A stretch of DNA of 64,000 bases from Bacteroidetes bacterium 47-18 (GCA_001897155.1 MKSF01000014.1:124001-188000); one strand, 5' to 3'. Positions 7,650 to 16,904 are shown, numbered from the stretch's first letter. Notes: generated from the letters alone by a model not told the origin. Translations and numbers: made by a program.

Positions 7650-9314
7650 TTAGAATTTAAAACGTAAACCACCAATAATATTAAAACCGTACACATTGTA
7701 CAGGTTGAAACGTTCGTATTGTTTGTTCAATATATTATTAAGCTGTAAAAATAAAGATAATCGCGGAATTATCTGGTACTCTCCCTGTAAACTTAGGTCG
7801 GTGATGGGGAGCAGGCGTTCCGTGGCACCGGTTTCCGTCAGGTAGAATATCCGGTCCCAGTATTCCAGCCTGGCGGCAAGATATAAGCCTTTGACCGGCC
7901 TGGTAAATACTTCTCCTGCCAGCTTCAGCTGCGGCTCATGGTAGATCTTATTCATCGTCTCCTTATAGGTAAAGCTGGTCCATGCGCCTGAACCCGTTAT
8001 CCCGAAGGTTTCATTGACCTGGTACTTGAAATAGCCGTCAAAGGTGAGCGCCTGCACTTTTCCTTCATAAGCTATGCGGAAGTACCTGCCGTCCGGTGTC
8101 CTGGAATAGTCATTGATAAATACGGGGAGATTGTTCCATTGGTTCCAGGCAAGAGAGCCTCCCATCGACATATATTTACCCAGTTTGCTGTCAAAGCCGC
8201 CGAATACTTTCAGTTGCCTGGACTGCTGTACCAGGTAATTATTGTACATGAAAGGATTTTTAGATGAAAGCTGCTCAAAGGTATTCTGGATCACTTCGCC
8301 TTTAAAGCCGCCATTCAATGTCAGGGAATTGGTTATCAGCGGTACCCGAAGGGTGATGTCGGGCAGCAGGTAAAACCGGTTGTCCATTCCCAGGGACGGG
8401 CGGATGCCGATATGGAGATCGCTTTTCAGCACGCTGATATCCACGTAAGGGCGGGCGGACACCAGGTGATTGCCTACAGCGGTATGGTTGACCACATAGC
8501 TGTAAAAATTGCCGTTGAGGTCCAGTCCTATCTTTAAGGTGCTGTCTAACTGGTAAGACAGGGGAATGCTGAGGTCCAGCCCGGTTTCGGAAGCTGTCCA
8601 CCTGTCGGCGTAGTAGCTGGCGCCCAGGCGGGGCTTATAGAAAAAGCGGCTGCCATTGGAATTCTCCATAGCTACCTGTCCCCTGATGCCCCAGTACACC
8701 TGTCTTACGCTGTCCAGGGCAGGATAAGGGTACGTTGTCTGGTTCATGCCGTAATAGCTGGTACCTCTCCTGGTGAACTGCACGTTGCCTTCCAGGTCAT
8801 GATGGTCCAGCTGGTAGTAGCCCACACCGGAAAATTCGGACAGGGAGCTTTGCCTGTTCGCGATGCCGCCTTTCTGGGAGAGGTGCCTGCCGTGCAGCAC
8901 GGACTGGAATTTTTCTGTCTGGAGCGCGCTGATGCCCGCATCCAGGAGGAAGGAGGAGTAATTGCCCATTCCCGCTTTGATATAATTTTCGAAATTAGGC
9001 TGCTGGTTGTCCAGTCCCAGCGCCAGCGGGCGGATAGGCACCGCCTGGTAGGTGTAGGTCAGCTTCTGCTCCGGGACCTCATACTGGTATACAGGATTGA
9101 TGGTGTCGAACCTGGGTGCATCCGGCACAAGGCGTTCCTTGGTCTTTTTCTGCACTTCCGGTACATATATCTGATATACGTTGAACTCCTGTGTACGGAT
9201 CACTGTGTCTGTGCCTCTTTGCGTGCGCTGCTGCGACCAGCCGTTATGGGTCCAGGCGGTGGTGAGCAGGAACATAGCGGCAGGTATATATTTTGCTTTG
9301 GTATATAAGCTCAT
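7650..9314 (-). CDS. outer-membrane beta-barrel protein, TonB-receptor-like barrel without plug
   Basis: A 554-residue exported protein. The ATG at 9314 gives a signal peptide (MSLYTKAKYIPAAMFLLTTAW, cleavage near GWSQ). A TTG three codons upstream is possible but less likely. The mature part has many alternating amphipathic strands and ends with NNILNKQYERFNLYNVYGFNIIGGLRFKF-like strands and a terminal Phe, the pattern of an outer-membrane barrel and of TonB-dependent receptor C-termini. No plug domain or CarboxypepD-like N-domain is seen and the protein is too short for a full receptor. Its place between a TPR protein and a SPOR protein suggests an envelope structural or assembly role rather than nutrient uptake; that is inference. 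Confidence 0.8.
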   Translation of the reverse strand: MSLYTKAKYIPAAMFLLTTAWTHNGWSQQRTQRGTDTVIRTQEFNVYQIYVPEVQKKTKERLVPDAPRFDTINPVYQYEVPEQKLTYTYQAVPIRPLALGLDNQQPNFENYIKAGMGNYSSFLLDAGISALQTEKFQSVLHGRHLSQKGGIANRQSSLSEFSGVGYYQLDHHDLEGNVQFTRRGTSYYGMNQTTYPYPALDSVRQVYWGIRGQVAMENSNGSRFFYKPRLGASYYADRWTASETGLDLSIPLSYQLDSTLKIGLDLNGNFYSYVVNHTAVGNHLVSARPYVDISVLKSDLHIGIRPSLGMDNRFYLLPDITLRVPLITNSLTLNGGFKGEVIQNTFEQLSSKNPFMYNNYLVQQSRQLKVFGGFDSKLGKYMSMGGSLAWNQWNNLPVFINDYSRTPDGRYFRIAYEGKVQALTFDGYFKYQVNETFGITGSGAWTSFTYKETMNKIYHEPQLKLAGEVFTRPVKGLYLAARLEYWDRIFYLTETGATERLLPITDLSLQGEYQIIPRLSLFLQLNNILNKQYERFNLYNVYGFNIIGGLRFKF

Positions 9315-9362
9315 TGAAAACAATATTTAATAGCTGTACTGATAAAAAATTACGGAAGGGGT

Positions 9363-12300
9363 CTATTCTACTTTGGAGTGCTGCAACTGGGCTGCCTTTA
9401 CACGATCGTACAGATCGTTGATTTCTGCAGTGAGGCTGGCATCCTTTACCCCTTTTTTCAATTCTTCCACGATAGCATTGGCTTCAAAATAGTCTTTCTG
9501 CTCCAGCATGATGGTTGCGATCAGCATAAAGTTCTTAGCTACCCAGTATTGATATTGATTCGATGTTTTGACCGCTTTTTCAGCTGCCTTTACAGCGTCA
9601 TCCGGTTTGCCCTGCTCTTTCAGTATGTAAGCGCTCCAGTACCGCGATTCCGCGGTCAGGATGCCGAGGTTCTGGGTGGATACCTTGTTCAGGTGGGTCA
9701 GCGCCTCGTTCCAGTCCTTATTCTGAATGGCGTTCCGTGCCTTTATAAGGTTGGCAAGGCCGATATCTGATTTGTCCACACCTTCTGTTTTCAGCAGGGT
9801 ATTGGCGTATTCTTCCGCGGTGGTCCTGTTGCCCAGTTCATAATGGGCGGTCATCAGGCCTATGTAAGCCTCTTTCTGCAATGCCGCATTCTGCGTATGC
9901 TGAAGCAGGTAGTCGTAGTAATTTTTAGTAGCCTCATATTGTTTAGCCTGCAAGGAGAGCATCCCGGCCTTCTGGCTGGCATCTTCCGCATACGCGTTCC
10001 AGTCGCCTTTCAGCACTTCGTTGTAATCTTCTAGCGCTTTATCTGCCTGCTGCAGCATTCTCCTGGCTTCTCCCCTGTAGTAAAGCGCCGGTATCGCGTA
10101 CTGGCTGCTGCTGTAATCCCTGGTGAACTGGGAGACCTTATCTACTACCACGTTCCATTGCCTGTTCTCGAAGGCTGTTTCAATAATGTCGAAATAAGCC
10201 TGTTGCTTGGTCAGCTCATCCGGTTCGGGCAGGTCCTGCTGGCGGGCGTATTGTATGTAGGCGTCAAAATCGCTGTCCTGTGTGTACAGGATGCGCAGGG
10301 CTTCCATAGCGCTGGCCCTGTCGGCAGAGGAAGGGTATTTTTCAATATATTCCTTATAGGTGGCTTTGGCCAGCTCCCGCTGGTCCATTGACTGGTACGC
10401 AAAGGCCAGCTTATAGGTAGCGCTGGCTTTGACCTGGGGATTCCTGGTAGTGCTCAGGATGCTTTTCAGGCTTGCTACCGCTTCGGAAAAGGCATTCCGC
10501 TGCAGTTGCATAGAGGCCAGCTCTACCTGAGCGGCTTCCCTGTAGGTGCTGCCGGTATTATTGTTGTTCAGTGACTGCAGCAGCTTCTGCTTTTCGGGGT
10601 CATTGTCATTCAGACCCGCTATCAGCGCGCGCTGGAAAATGGCGTAGTCTTTTTCTGTAGTGTTCTTTTTGATGGCCTGGTCATACAGCTGGTCGGCTGC
10701 CGTATAATCCTTTCTCATAAAAGCCGCGTCTGCGGACCGCAGCACTGCCAGTACGGAGGCTGTCGCATCCTGCCCGGCATCCGCTTTCTGAGCGGCGGAA
10801 AAGGCTGTCTGCGCATTGGAATAATCTCCCAGCTCCATCTGGGCATATCCCATGATCATCTGGGCATTCTGCCTGCTGGCCTTCGCGGACAATTTAGGAA
10901 TGGCGTGGCTGTAGGCATTGTAAAGATTCAGGAAATCCCGCGCATTGTCCACTGCATTTTTATAATCTCCCCTGTTATAATCGAGTTCGGCTTTCCAGAA
11001 TTTGGCTATCGCCTCGTATTCGCCGTTCACCGGGTATTTCAGGGAATTGTTCAGCATCTGGTAGGCGCCTTCGTAATCTTTGTCGATCAGCAGTTGCAAG
11101 CCCCTGCCGACAGCCACCTTCTGGTAAATGGATTTCATGAAATTATCCTGCAGGTTGGAGCTGCTGATGATATTGAAAGCCTCTTCATAGTTGCTGCTCT
11201 TAAGCAGCAGGCCGGATAAAAGGCTTTTGGCTTCATTGGCGTGACGCCCGTCCGGGTAGGCCTTGATATATTCATCGAATTTCCGGCTGGCCACTATTTC
11301 GTTACCCTGCTCATAGGACAGCTTGGCATACAGGAAAGTAGCGGCTTCCCTGATGGAGAGGTTGTAGCTCATATCAGAAGCCAGGCCGAAAGCGTTCCTG
11401 GCTCCTTTTTTGTCATTGACGCGGAGGTAGCAGTCGCCCAGGAGGTACATCGCCGTCTGCCCCAGGGAATCCTGCGATACGCTGAGCTCCTTGAAGGCGG
11501 TAATGGCCTCATTCCAGTCCTTCAGCTTATAATAGGTGTACCCGATCTCGTAATACACTTCCTTCCTGAGCTTGTCACTGTTGTTGAGCACATACCGGAA
11601 GTCGGGCAGCGCTTCTGCATATTTACCTTCTTCAAAGCTGACCTGTGCTCGGAGCAGGTGCATCTCCTTTTTATAATGGAAATCATTACCGGCAGCGAGG
11701 TAGCTTCCGGCAAGGGATCTCAGTTGCGCCTTATTACCGAGGAAATAGTGTATCTCCGCCTGGTAATAGGGTACGACCTCCTTGTATTCTGCTTCCCCGG
11801 CGATGGCCTCAAAGCTTTTTAAGGCGCTTTTATAGTCCTTATCGTTATAGGCGAGCAGCCCGTAATAGTAATTACCGGGCACATAGTATTTGTGGTTGTG
11901 TATATCTTTGATAGCCGCAAACAGGTTCTTGGATTCCGTCAGCCGGTTGTTATAGAAGTAGCAGTAGGCCAGCTCAAATTTGGCATCTGAAATCTCCGCA
12001 TTGGTGAGATTATCCATACCGGCCTTTTCATAATAAGCGGCGGCATTGATATAGTCGTTCCTGTGAAAATAGAGCTGCGCCAGGGCAAAGGATACCCGCT
12101 GGTAATACACCGGGTCTGAGCATTTGTCAATATACTTCCTCGCCAGCTCTTCCGATCCGAAAAGATTGCCTTTTACATTGCTCAGCACATAATAGTAATA
12201 AGCCTGCCGGTAGTCGAAATTGGATTCCAGGCTTTCATCGTGCTGCGTGGGGAGAAAATTGGAATTTAAAAAGCCGTTCAGGGAATTGGTAGCCTGAATA

Positions 12301-12452
12301 TATAATCCGGCATTGAACTGCTCAATGCCGTGCTGTAATAAATTATTTTCATAGCTGTTATTTACAGGCTGCTGTGCTGCCAGGGGTTGCAGTGCTGTGA
12401 AAGCGAGCGAGCTTATAAGTAATGGCCGGAATATTCTTTTATGAATAATCAT
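9363..12452 (-). CDS. large periplasmic tetratricopeptide-repeat protein
   Basis: A 1029-residue protein with a signal peptide (FRPLLISSLAFTALQPLAAQQ), made almost wholly of TPR-like helical hairpins. Recurrent features are A-x-Y-x-x-G and Y-E-x-A motifs, such as QLYFHRNDYINAAAYYEKAG, YTYYKLKDWNEAITAFKEL and YKLAFAYQSMDQRELAKATY. Proteins of this kind act as scaffolds for envelope complexes. It opens a leftward operon with a barrel protein (39 bases downstream) and the HU-CCDC81/SPOR protein, so the three may form one trans-envelope assembly. The start at 12452 immediately precedes the basic n-region of the signal peptide. Confidence 0.88.
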   Translation of the reverse strand: MIIHKRIFRPLLISSLAFTALQPLAAQQPVNNSYENNLLQHGIEQFNAGLYIQATNSLNGFLNSNFLPTQHDESLESNFDYRQAYYYYVLSNVKGNLFGSEELARKYIDKCSDPVYYQRVSFALAQLYFHRNDYINAAAYYEKAGMDNLTNAEISDAKFELAYCYFYNNRLTESKNLFAAIKDIHNHKYYVPGNYYYGLLAYNDKDYKSALKSFEAIAGEAEYKEVVPYYQAEIHYFLGNKAQLRSLAGSYLAAGNDFHYKKEMHLLRAQVSFEEGKYAEALPDFRYVLNNSDKLRKEVYYEIGYTYYKLKDWNEAITAFKELSVSQDSLGQTAMYLLGDCYLRVNDKKGARNAFGLASDMSYNLSIREAATFLYAKLSYEQGNEIVASRKFDEYIKAYPDGRHANEAKSLLSGLLLKSSNYEEAFNIISSSNLQDNFMKSIYQKVAVGRGLQLLIDKDYEGAYQMLNNSLKYPVNGEYEAIAKFWKAELDYNRGDYKNAVDNARDFLNLYNAYSHAIPKLSAKASRQNAQMIMGYAQMELGDYSNAQTAFSAAQKADAGQDATASVLAVLRSADAAFMRKDYTAADQLYDQAIKKNTTEKDYAIFQRALIAGLNDNDPEKQKLLQSLNNNNTGSTYREAAQVELASMQLQRNAFSEAVASLKSILSTTRNPQVKASATYKLAFAYQSMDQRELAKATYKEYIEKYPSSADRASAMEALRILYTQDSDFDAYIQYARQQDLPEPDELTKQQAYFDIIETAFENRQWNVVVDKVSQFTRDYSSSQYAIPALYYRGEARRMLQQADKALEDYNEVLKGDWNAYAEDASQKAGMLSLQAKQYEATKNYYDYLLQHTQNAALQKEAYIGLMTAHYELGNRTTAEEYANTLLKTEGVDKSDIGLANLIKARNAIQNKDWNEALTHLNKVSTQNLGILTAESRYWSAYILKEQGKPDDAVKAAEKAVKTSNQYQYWVAKNFMLIATIMLEQKDYFEANAIVEELKKGVKDASLTAEINDLYDRVKAAQLQHSKVE

Positions 12453-12520
12453 TGTTGTGAAACTATTTTATTTGTATGGGTTAGGTATTAACAGCTGCAG
12501 GGAAGCCACTCTACTTCAGG

Positions 12521-12528
12521 CAAAGATA
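12521..12528 (-). promoter_or_regulatory. TPR operon promoter -7 element
   Basis: CAAAGATA reads TATCTTTG on the minus strand, an exact TAnnTTTG match 68 bases before the TPR gene start. No TTG at ideal -33 spacing is evident. Confidence 0.4.
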
Positions 12529-12591
12529 GGATTTAGATATTTCAATATATAAACAACGGAGTGTTTTAGTAAAAATTATCAAATTATTAAG

Positions 12592-13662
12592 CTATGGCAT
12601 CCTGAATGCCGGATTGGCCACGAAATTGTCATCATTAAGGGTGTTGAGAAAGCTCAGCAGGTCGTCCTTTTCACGGTCGCTCAGCGGAATGCCATGGGCC
12701 AGTTGCGGGTCCAGGTTGGGGGTTTGCTGCACGTGCTTCCTGTAATGCTCCAGCACCACGCTGACCGTTTCATAGCGGCCGTCATGCATAAAGGGCGATG
12801 TGTACTTCAGGTTCCGGAGCGTGGGCACCCGGAACTTATAGTAGGAAGCGCTGTCCAGGTGGGTGATGACGCCCCTGCCGAGATCAATTGCGCCTTTGGT
12901 ATTGGGAAGGAGCGCCAGGCCGTTATTCCGGAAGCTGTGATCCGTAAATAAAGGTTCCGTATGGCAGGAGTTGCAATGCTGCTTAAACAGCATATAGCCC
13001 CGCTCCTCATTCTGCGAGAACTGGTAGCCGGCTACGCCCTGCTGTATCTTATCATACTTGGAGCCGGCAGATATCATAAAGCACATATACTGCGCAAGCG
13101 CTTTCATAATGCCTTCCGTATCCGCCTGGTCCTTATTGAACACCTTTTTAAAGGCTTCCCGGTAAGCTGCCACCTCGTTCACGGCCTTTACCGCCTGTTC
13201 CAGCGTATTGCCCATTTCGTCCGGGTGGGTGATGGGATTGATGGGCTGTACTTCTATATGATTGGAGCCGCCATCCCAGAAGAAAGAGGTGTTCCACATC
13301 ATGTTGAAGATAGGCTGGGAGTTCCGGATGCCGAGGTTGCCCCTGATGCCGTGGCTCAGGTCATGACCTCTCTGCGCGAAAGCTGCTTCCGGTAAATGGC
13401 ACGAGCTGCAGCTAACGGTATTATTGGCAGATAATATCCTGTCAAAAAAAAGCTTCCTGCCCAGCTCAAATCCTTCTTTGGTCAGCGGATTATTCTCAAA
13501 ATTATATACAGGAGTAGGGAAGTGGCCGGGATAACTGATGGTCCATGCCGTGTCCTGCCCTGGCGGAACCAGGGGAACGGTATCTTTCCTGCAGCTTGAG
13601 ATCACCATAAAGCAGGTTACGGAAGCTGTACACAGTATCTTGAGAAGTCGGCTGCTTGTCAT
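12592..13662 (-). CDS. di-haem cytochrome c peroxidase / MauG-family lipoprotein (MbnH-like candidate)
   Basis: A 356-residue protein with a lipoprotein signal peptide (lipobox VISSC, Cys24). There are two c-type haem sites, CSSCH (residues 85-89) and CNSCH (230-234), in the spacing of the CcpA/MauG di-haem family. Segments such as ELGRKLFFDRILSANNTVSCSSCH and the C-terminal YTSPFMHDGRYETVSVVLEHY are family hallmarks. It probably acts in the periplasm or on a membrane surface, using peroxide either to detoxify it or to oxidise a protein substrate. It starts 7 bases after an MbnP-like gene. This is the arrangement of MbnP/MbnH pairs, in which MbnH converts a Trp of MbnP to kynurenine. Peroxidase activity is the safe call; the MbnH role is inferred from context. 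Confidence 0.9.
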   Translation of the reverse strand: MTSSRLLKILCTASVTCFMVISSCRKDTVPLVPPGQDTAWTISYPGHFPTPVYNFENNPLTKEGFELGRKLFFDRILSANNTVSCSSCHLPEAAFAQRGHDLSHGIRGNLGIRNSQPIFNMMWNTSFFWDGGSNHIEVQPINPITHPDEMGNTLEQAVKAVNEVAAYREAFKKVFNKDQADTEGIMKALAQYMCFMISAGSKYDKIQQGVAGYQFSQNEERGYMLFKQHCNSCHTEPLFTDHSFRNNGLALLPNTKGAIDLGRGVITHLDSASYYKFRVPTLRNLKYTSPFMHDGRYETVSVVLEHYRKHVQQTPNLDPQLAHGIPLSDREKDDLLSFLNTLNDDNFVANPAFRMP

Positions 13663-13669
13663 CGTCAGG

Positions 13670-14461
13670 TTATTGTATCTCGTATTTTACAAACATTTTA
13701 GCGTAATTGTCCGCAAGCTTCTTGGAGGACGGCCCGATAGTTACCACGGAGTTTACTTCGGGTATGGATATCGGGTGTACGGCGTTAAACCATTTCAGGG
13801 CATCTGCGGTTAGCTGCAGATCAATATTTTTATCCGTGGTAGAGAAAGGCTCATCCAGCCGGATGCTTACCGGCCTGACCGCATTATATTCACCGGCATA
13901 GCCGCCTATATGATAGAAGAAGGTGCCATAGGGCGCAAGAGGGCTGGTGCCTTCAAAAGTGGCCATTACATAACCTGTATTCCAGTCCCAGAAAAGTCCC
14001 CAGAAAGGATCCAGCGCCCCGGTCTGTATGCCGCTGACATTCCTGGCACTGTCCACTCCTATAGCGAAGATAAGCTCCCGGTAGGTGCCTTTCATCGTTT
14101 TGAAGCTGGCGTTATAGATGCCCTGTGTGGCATCCACTATATGATAAGCCGGGTATAAGGACAGGGTATCGCCGGTAGTGCTTATCAGCCTGGGATTGGA
14201 AATATAATATACGTATCTTTTGATCTGGAACGGCTCTCCCAGGTAGTTATAATAGGTTGCCCCGGAATCCAGCGAGGTCTTGAAGATCATTTCCCGGTCG
14301 CCCACCATATTCTTAATGGACAGGTTGAGCAGGTGCCCGTCATACTGTATGGAATCCTCAGGTGCTGGCCTGTCGGTTATGGGATCCACAGGCTTCGGCT
14401 TTTTACATGCCGTTGCCGCAAACAGCAATAACAAAAGGATGTGTATATAATGCCGGCGCAT
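13670..14461 (-). CDS. MbnP-like copper-binding lipoprotein candidate
   Basis: A 263-residue lipoprotein (lipobox ATAC, Cys19). The core DPFWGLFWDWNTGYVMATFEG region (residues 151-171, Trp154, Trp158 and Trp160) matches the MbnP family signature. So do HLLNLSIKNMVGDREM near the N-terminus and YISNPRLISTTGD. MbnP proteins bind copper after an MbnH-type di-haem enzyme oxidises one Trp. Here the di-haem gene follows by 7 bases, in the same operon. No methanobactin precursor (mbnA) or mbnBC is visible in the window, so this would be a stand-alone pair, as found in many non-methanotrophs. The family assignment is by motif memory, not alignment. Confidence 0.75.
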   Translation of the reverse strand: MRRHYIHILLLLLFAATACKKPKPVDPITDRPAPEDSIQYDGHLLNLSIKNMVGDREMIFKTSLDSGATYYNYLGEPFQIKRYVYYISNPRLISTTGDTLSLYPAYHIVDATQGIYNASFKTMKGTYRELIFAIGVDSARNVSGIQTGALDPFWGLFWDWNTGYVMATFEGTSPLAPYGTFFYHIGGYAGEYNAVRPVSIRLDEPFSTTDKNIDLQLTADALKWFNAVHPISIPEVNSVVTIGPSSKKLADNYAKMFVKYEIQ

Positions 14462-14573
14462 AGATCTTATATTTAATGAAAACTGAATAAACTATTAATA
14501 TTCCTGGAAGAAGGTTTTTTGTATGTAAAATTGGTTTAAATTTACAGGTTTTCTCTCAATATATGAGGCTGAT

Positions 14574-15296
14574 ATGATTTTTTTCAATAAATACTTTGCG
14601 GCTGTCTGGCTGAGCCTGTGCGTATGGGCGGCGAATGCCCAGAGCACGCTTCCCGACCTGACCATCACATCTGATAACGGCTATAATATCGTCAGCTGGC
14701 AGAATCCCTATAAAAGCGGTGTAAAGGCCATTATTGTGGAGCGGTCTTCCGACAGTAATTTCAATTTTTCCGCAATCGGTATCGTTAAGGACTTTAAGAA
14801 CACCATCCAGTCGTTCGTGGATGTGACGCCGCTCGCAGGCGCCAACTGGTACCGTGTCAATGTGATCTTCGAATCGGATGTGGAATGGCGCAGCAATACG
14901 GCCAAGATGATACTGGACAGCATGGATATCGTGAACAGGAAGCAGGTGACCTCGCTGGAATCACTACAGAAATCCGTGAATGAAACGATCAATACCAAGG
15001 GTATCAAGGAGGACATTGTAAAGGAAACGGTCAGGCAGATCGAGATACCCAAGTCCAGGTATATCTTTACCAACCCTTTCAGCGGGAATATCAATATCGA
15101 ATTGCCCGATACGCGGGTATATAACTATTATATCACTTTTTATACACAGAATGATAAGAAGGTGTTTGAAATACCCCGGATTCATGAAGATGAGATCATA
15201 CTGGATAAGCGAAACTTTCAAAGCACCGGCACCTATAAATTCATTATCCTGAGGGATGATAAGGAGTTTGAGAAGGGATTCATTACCGTTTATTAA
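14574..15296 (+). CDS. secreted protein with fibronectin-like fold, function unknown
   Basis: A 240-residue protein with a signal peptide (FFNKYFAAVWLSLCVWAANAQS, cleavage after NAQ). Residues 28-105 resemble a fibronectin type III or similar beta-sandwich domain: ITSDNGYNIVSWQNPYKSGVKAIIVERSSD, then WYRVNVIFESD. A short helical linker and a second beta-rich part follow (YIFTNPFSGNINIEL), ending in FIILRDDKEFEKGFITVY, which looks like a T9SS-like terminal sheet. It is a single gene bounded by a strong hairpin. I do not recognise a named family. Confidence 0.75.
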   Translation: MIFFNKYFAAVWLSLCVWAANAQSTLPDLTITSDNGYNIVSWQNPYKSGVKAIIVERSSDSNFNFSAIGIVKDFKNTIQSFVDVTPLAGANWYRVNVIFESDVEWRSNTAKMILDSMDIVNRKQVTSLESLQKSVNETINTKGIKEDIVKETVRQIEIPKSRYIFTNPFSGNINIELPDTRVYNYYITFYTQNDKKVFEIPRIHEDEIILDKRNFQSTGTYKFIILRDDKEFEKGFITVY

Positions 15297-15329
15297 GCGG
15301 TACGGGAACAGTAGTAAGCTTAAAAGGAG

Positions 15330-15367
15330 AACGGGACTGCGGCCATCATTCAGGTCACAGTCCCGTT
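15330..15367. terminator. intrinsic-type hairpin between convergent genes
   Basis: Ten-base stem (15330-15339 with 15358-15367), core ACGGGACTG/CAGTCCCGT. The loop has GGCC/AGGTC bases that could extend it imperfectly. It sits between the secreted FN3-like gene and the convergent small membrane protein gene. Confidence 0.7.
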
Positions 15368-15436
15368 CGGTTGTATAAAAATCTATTTTATTTTTTAATC
15401 GTTGTACTATACAAAGCTGCAATAAGCAAGTGAGGG

Positions 15437-15901
15437 CTATTGGGTATTGGCTTTCACGAAAGATCTTATTTTCCGGATATAGTCGAAATAGCCTGTCTGC
15501 ATCTTAAACCAGAAAACAACAAAGATCAGGATGCTTACTCCGCCCATTACCATAGGTATCTGGTACTGTCCCGGCTGAAAGATCAGGAAGCCCAGGCCGA
15601 TGATAAAGATAAAGGCACAGAAGATAACCAGTAAATAAGGGCCCCCGATATCAATACGCCTGGGCTTGGATCTTATTATGATAGTTGTATTCTGTGCCTG
15701 GTTCTGTAATTCCAAATGCGTTATGGGCAGGATCTTCAGCTCGGTTGAATTTTCTGCGTGGGGAATGACCTTCAGCTTGTCATTTTTTTCCATCACTTCA
15801 AAATCCATTTGATGAATCTGGATCCGTTTCCCCAGGAGCTTATCCCTGACAGCATCCTTTGAGAGGGACGACCTGAATTTGTAAGTACGATTAAAAATCA
15901 T
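15437..15901 (-). CDS. small two-helix membrane protein, unknown
   Basis: 154 residues. An N-terminal soluble part of about 80 residues begins NRTYKFRSSLSKDAVRDKLLGKRIQIHQMDFEV. Two adjacent membrane helices follow (YLLVIFCAFIFIIGLGFLIF and PMVMGGVSILIFVVFWF), then a basic tail. It has no signal peptide, so the soluble head should be cytosolic. I do not recognise the family. It is a single gene, convergent with the FN3-like gene and downstream of chaN on the same strand, separated by 80 bases of AT-rich sequence. Confidence 0.7.
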   Translation of the reverse strand: MIFNRTYKFRSSLSKDAVRDKLLGKRIQIHQMDFEVMEKNDKLKVIPHAENSTELKILPITHLELQNQAQNTTIIIRSKPRRIDIGGPYLLVIFCAFIFIIGLGFLIFQPGQYQIPMVMGGVSILIFVVFWFKMQTGYFDYIRKIRSFVKANTQ

Positions 15902-15981
15902 AATAGATATATTTTAGTTACATAAAAAAATTACGCTACTGCAATATATCTTTTTTTTTACAATTTTCAAATAATTTAATA

Positions 15982-16878
15982 TTAATTTTTGCCGGCGCCG
16001 GCAGCAGCGGTTTCCGCGGCACGCGTCACAATGACATAATCGCCCAGTTGCTTCCAGTCGGCCCAGTCGGTCTGCTGCACATCTGCCTGGTAAAAGCTTG
16101 AAATGACCACTACATCCAGATCGTACTCCCTTCGCAGGCGGAAGACGGTGCCCTCGCCGTAATCGCTGTGGAACCGGCCGCACAGGTGGTAAATGATACC
16201 GTTCCGGTATTTCCCGGACTTGTTATATATGCTGTGCGCCATGGTGGCGTCCCATACGTTCTGGCTCTGGTAGAGGTTGAACCCGGGGATGCTGTGCCCG
16301 CCCATGGCTTCCAGGAACCTGTCGTAATAATTGCCTTTCAAGGTATCTACCGGCAGGGGAGGAAGGTAATTTTTCCTGGCCTCTTTGCTTAAAAGCTCCA
16401 GGGACCCCAGGCCCCTGGTCGTTACCATATTGGTATAGCGTGAGGGTGTATTGGCTGCAAGTACGCTGATCCCGTGATGCTTGGCATACTCCACCATAGG
16501 TCTGTAATCGGCATAATTGCCCCAGGCCCTGGCCTCTTTGATGAAGTTCTTCTCGCTGATCAGACCCTGGAGGTATTCATCCACGATATACTGCACGTCT
16601 TTCTGGAACATTTCCATTGACAGCAGGACCTTTTTGCTGCCCCATTCCTGTTGCAGCAATTGCAGGAGCTGGTATTGCAGCGCGTGCGCGATGCTGTCAT
16701 CGTGCTGCTCCCCGAAGACCAGCACCGTACCGGCCGGAACTGCGGCGGTGATCTCCCTGAGGGTAACCTCCCGTTGCTGCTTTACGTCATATATTTTATA
16801 GGATATTGCCTCCTGCTGTGCAGCAGAGATGCATACGGTGCCCAGTAATAAGAGCCAGGATATCAGCAGTGTTCTCAT
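15982..16878 (-). CDS. ChaN family haem/iron-associated exported protein
   Basis: A 298-residue exported protein with the ChaN/haem-binding-uptake (Tiki-like) fold. Motifs are VFGEQHDD (residues 54-61), SMEMFQKDVQ and RPMVEYAKHHGISVLAANTP. A late YHLCGRFHSDYGEGTVFRLR completes the EReX-like pattern. The N-terminus is a signal peptide (MRTLLISWLLLLGTVCISAAQ); Cys16 is not in a convincing lipobox. In Campylobacter, ChaN binds haem dimers under iron regulation; here no TonB receptor is adjacent. Some Tiki-like members are metalloproteases, so haem transport is only one possibility. A -7 element lies 27 bases upstream of the start. Confidence 0.85.
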   Translation of the reverse strand: MRTLLISWLLLLGTVCISAAQQEAISYKIYDVKQQREVTLREITAAVPAGTVLVFGEQHDDSIAHALQYQLLQLLQQEWGSKKVLLSMEMFQKDVQYIVDEYLQGLISEKNFIKEARAWGNYADYRPMVEYAKHHGISVLAANTPSRYTNMVTTRGLGSLELLSKEARKNYLPPLPVDTLKGNYYDRFLEAMGGHSIPGFNLYQSQNVWDATMAHSIYNKSGKYRNGIIYHLCGRFHSDYGEGTVFRLRREYDLDVVVISSFYQADVQQTDWADWKQLGDYVIVTRAAETAAAGAGKN

Positions 16879-16904
16879 ATGCTTATAAATGTATATACAG
16901 GGTG

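Noticed and set aside
13670-14461. Complete methanobactin operon
   Set aside because: Only MbnP-like and di-haem genes are present; no short Cys-bearing precursor, MbnB, MbnC or TonB receptor was found on either side.
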